A stretch of 14,383 nucleotides of DNA from Prochlorothrix sp035286285 (GTDB lineage: Bacteria; Cyanobacteriota; Cyanobacteriia; Prochlorotrichales; Prochlorotrichaceae). The stretch's first letter is position 1. The number at the start of each line of letters is the position of its first letter. The notes below the pieces were generated by a model. The model ran no database searches and had not been told where the DNA came from. It saw nothing but the letters and a program-made list of their open reading frames with translations. This document shows positions 13,299 through 14,383 of this stretch, piece by piece. The DNA is taken from assembly GCA_035286285.1 (NCBI GenBank), contig JAYKJG010000092.1, positions 1 to 14,383 on the forward strand, in the 5' to 3' direction. A program made the translations under genes and the position numbers.

Positions 13299-14054
13299 TT
13301 ACCCCATCGTATCTAATGCCTTGGCAATATGCTTGAGGACCAAAACACCGGGATGTTTGGCTTTGAGCAGGGCAAGGGGAACTCGTTCCTCTGAGGCATC
13401 GGCAAAGGCGATGCTTTTGGGGATGGGTTCAAAGACGGGGGCGAGGGGGGACAGTTGGTCTTGAATGGCTTTGAGGGTACGGAATTCTTGGGTGGTGCGG
13501 CCATCGTAGAGGGTGGGCACAAATCCGGCGATCGCCAGGTTTTGATTGGCCTTAGCCCGCAAGCCCGCCACGGTGTTGAGCAGGAGGTCGGTGCCCTGAA
13601 AGGACTTAAACTGGGTCTGAATTGGGACTAAGACATGGGTTGCGGCTACCAAGCTAATGACGCTGAGAATGCCCAAGCTGGGGGGACAGTCAATCAAAAT
13701 AAAGTCGTAGCTGGGGAGAAGGGGGGCAATGGTCTCCTTCAGGCGCATTTCCCGCATTAGGCGCGAGACTAGCTCTAATTCTGCGGCGCAGAGGTTGATA
13801 TTGGTGGGGGCCAGGTCTACCCCGTGGATGTTGGGGTGGATGGGTAGGGGTTCTTCGCCAACGACGGCGTTATAGATCGTGCGATCGAGGTCAACGGGGT
13901 CTAGCCCCATAAAGGTGGTCAGGGAGGCTTGGGGGTCCATATCCAGCAGCAAAACCCGCTTGTTGCGGCGACTGAGATGGTAGCCCAGGTTAAGGGTGAG
14001 GGTGCTTTTGCCAACTCCACCGGACTGGTTAAATAGCGCAATAACCTTGGTCAT
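13299..14054 (-). CDS. parA: ParA/Soj-family partition ATPase with altered Walker A motif
   Basis: ParA is an ATPase that binds DNA non-specifically and is released by ParB, forming the gradient that positions replicated DNA. The 251-residue protein has no N-terminal helix-turn-helix, so it is of the short Soj-like kind. The deviant Walker A motif reads SGGVGKST (11-18): the P-loop lysine K16 is present, but the signature lysine expected at position 11 is Ser. Walker A' LLLDMDPQAS (35-44) has D40 and Walker B is ILIDCPPSLG (119-128). VPTLYDGRT (179-187) and the IPKS block (211-214) are normal for the family. The rest is intact and full length. It heads the operon parA-parB-zinc/RelE-like gene. 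The start lacks a Shine-Dalgarno site. A candidate promoter lies at 14181-14210. Confidence 0.93.
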   Translation of the reverse strand: MTKVIALFNQSGGVGKSTLTLNLGYHLSRRNKRVLLLDMDPQASLTTFMGLDPVDLDRTIYNAVVGEEPLPIHPNIHGVDLAPTNINLCAAELELVSRLMREMRLKETIAPLLPSYDFILIDCPPSLGILSVISLVAATHVLVPIQTQFKSFQGTDLLLNTVAGLRAKANQNLAIAGFVPTLYDGRTTQEFRTLKAIQDQLSPLAPVFEPIPKSIAFADASEERVPLALLKAKHPGVLVLKHIAKALDTMG

Positions 14055-14171
14055 ACTGAGGTTGTCTCGATACCGTAAGGGTCAATTCAATCTGCTCTAA
14101 GGGGAGGTCTACGGCGTACTCTCAGGCGTGGTTTCCTAACGCCAAGTTGAGGATTGCGCTGCCTCTCAAGA

Positions 14172-14182
14172 CTGCTTAGCAG
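14172..14182. promoter_or_regulatory. 11-bp palindrome at the candidate par promoter
   Basis: CTGCT-T-AGCAG is a perfect palindrome with one central base. It abuts and overlaps the candidate -10 box of the par promoter by two bases, where a repressor would block RNA polymerase. Par operons are commonly autoregulated, but the protein that might bind here is unknown. Confidence 0.35.
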
Positions 14183-14210
14183 GATAACCCAGGTTTCAGA
14201 CTTTAATCAA
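14181..14210 (-). promoter_or_regulatory. Candidate promoter of the par operon
   Basis: On the minus strand, TTGATT (14205-14210) and TATCCT (14181-14186) are separated by 18 bp. Each matches four of six consensus bases. Transcription would start near 14174, leaving a leader of about 120 nt before the parA ATG. Plausible but weak. Confidence 0.35.
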
Positions 14211-14290
14211 AGCCCCCTCAATTTTGGGTCCCCTCAGTCGTCCCCCCAGCGATCGCAACGGGTGCATTTCACTTTGGAACCCTCGGCCTA

Positions 14291-14366
14291 GGGTAGGGGT
14301 CGCGCCCCCGTGCCGACCCTCTTAGCGGCCCAAAACCGGGGCAACCACGGGGGGATTGCCCCTACC
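14291..14366. repeat. Core of the 140-bp element without its terminal repeats
   Basis: This 76-bp stretch corresponds closely to the core of the miniature element (85-159), from GGGTAGGGGTCG to ATTGCCCCTACC. Its flanks show no ATACCAAATCCG terminal repeats. Its middle and module-1 loop differ from copies A and B, while the ACCACGGGGGGATTGCCCC part is identical. The core therefore occurs on its own and belongs to the wider GTAGGGG repeat family. The remainder of 14055-14383 holds only the candidate promoter and palindrome. Confidence 0.7.
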
Positions 14367-14383
14367 GACTGGGTGAATCTGCC

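Noticed and set aside
14255..14285. parS-like site near the start of the par operon
   Set aside because: The TTTCAC found here is not part of a palindrome resembling the GTTTCACGTGAAAC-type consensus.

Overview
The window looks like a cyanobacterial chromosome segment. The HIP1 octamer GCGATCGC occurs at least a dozen times, mostly inside genes. The sequence is GC-rich. The kinase, PleD-like regulator, RecJ, BaiN-like flavoprotein and ParA/ParB variants are of kinds common in filamentous and unicellular cyanobacteria. Housekeeping genes (recJ, moaA) beside parA/parB favour a chromosome over a small plasmid, but a large plasmid cannot be excluded.

Layout. 1-370: no gene; a 140-bp miniature element (51-190) and a hairpin repeat. 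371-1744 (-): BaiN/HI0933-family flavoprotein. 1928-2578 (+): membrane-anchored NERD-like protein, divergent from the flavoprotein. 2579-2918: hairpin-type intergenic repeats. 2919-5321 (-): recJ, with a good sigma70-type promoter at 5401-5429. 5445-5663: a dense cluster of the same hairpin repeats, partly in tandem. 5706-7679 and 7693-8769 (+): a two-gene signalling operon, a PAS histidine kinase followed by a REC-GGDEF response regulator. 8962-10356 (+): an exported GHL10-type glycoside-hydrolase-like protein whose stop codon overlaps that of convergent moaA (10353-11342, -). 11390-11529: a second, inverted copy of the 140-bp element. 11564-11591: a clear intrinsic terminator closing a minus-strand operon that reads parA (14054-13299), parB (13207-12194), then a small zinc-knuckle protein with a RelE/ParE-like C-terminal half (12087-11653). 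14055-14383: candidate par promoter and a copy of the miniature element's core lacking its terminal repeats.

How the parts work together. The kinase and GGDEF regulator probably form a sensory unit that makes cyclic di-GMP. parA, parB and the zinc/RelE-like gene probably form a partition operon with an uncharacterised third member. ParA lacks the signature lysine of its deviant Walker A motif, and ParB carries an insertion in its helix-turn-helix region.

The strongest unexplained signal is a family of modular intergenic repeats. All begin or end with GTAGGGG/CCCCTAC, and many form 7-bp stems with a 5-nt loop whose stem sequences change in compensatory pairs. The same boundary heptamer frames the core of a mobile-looking 140-bp element with 12-bp terminal inverted repeats.
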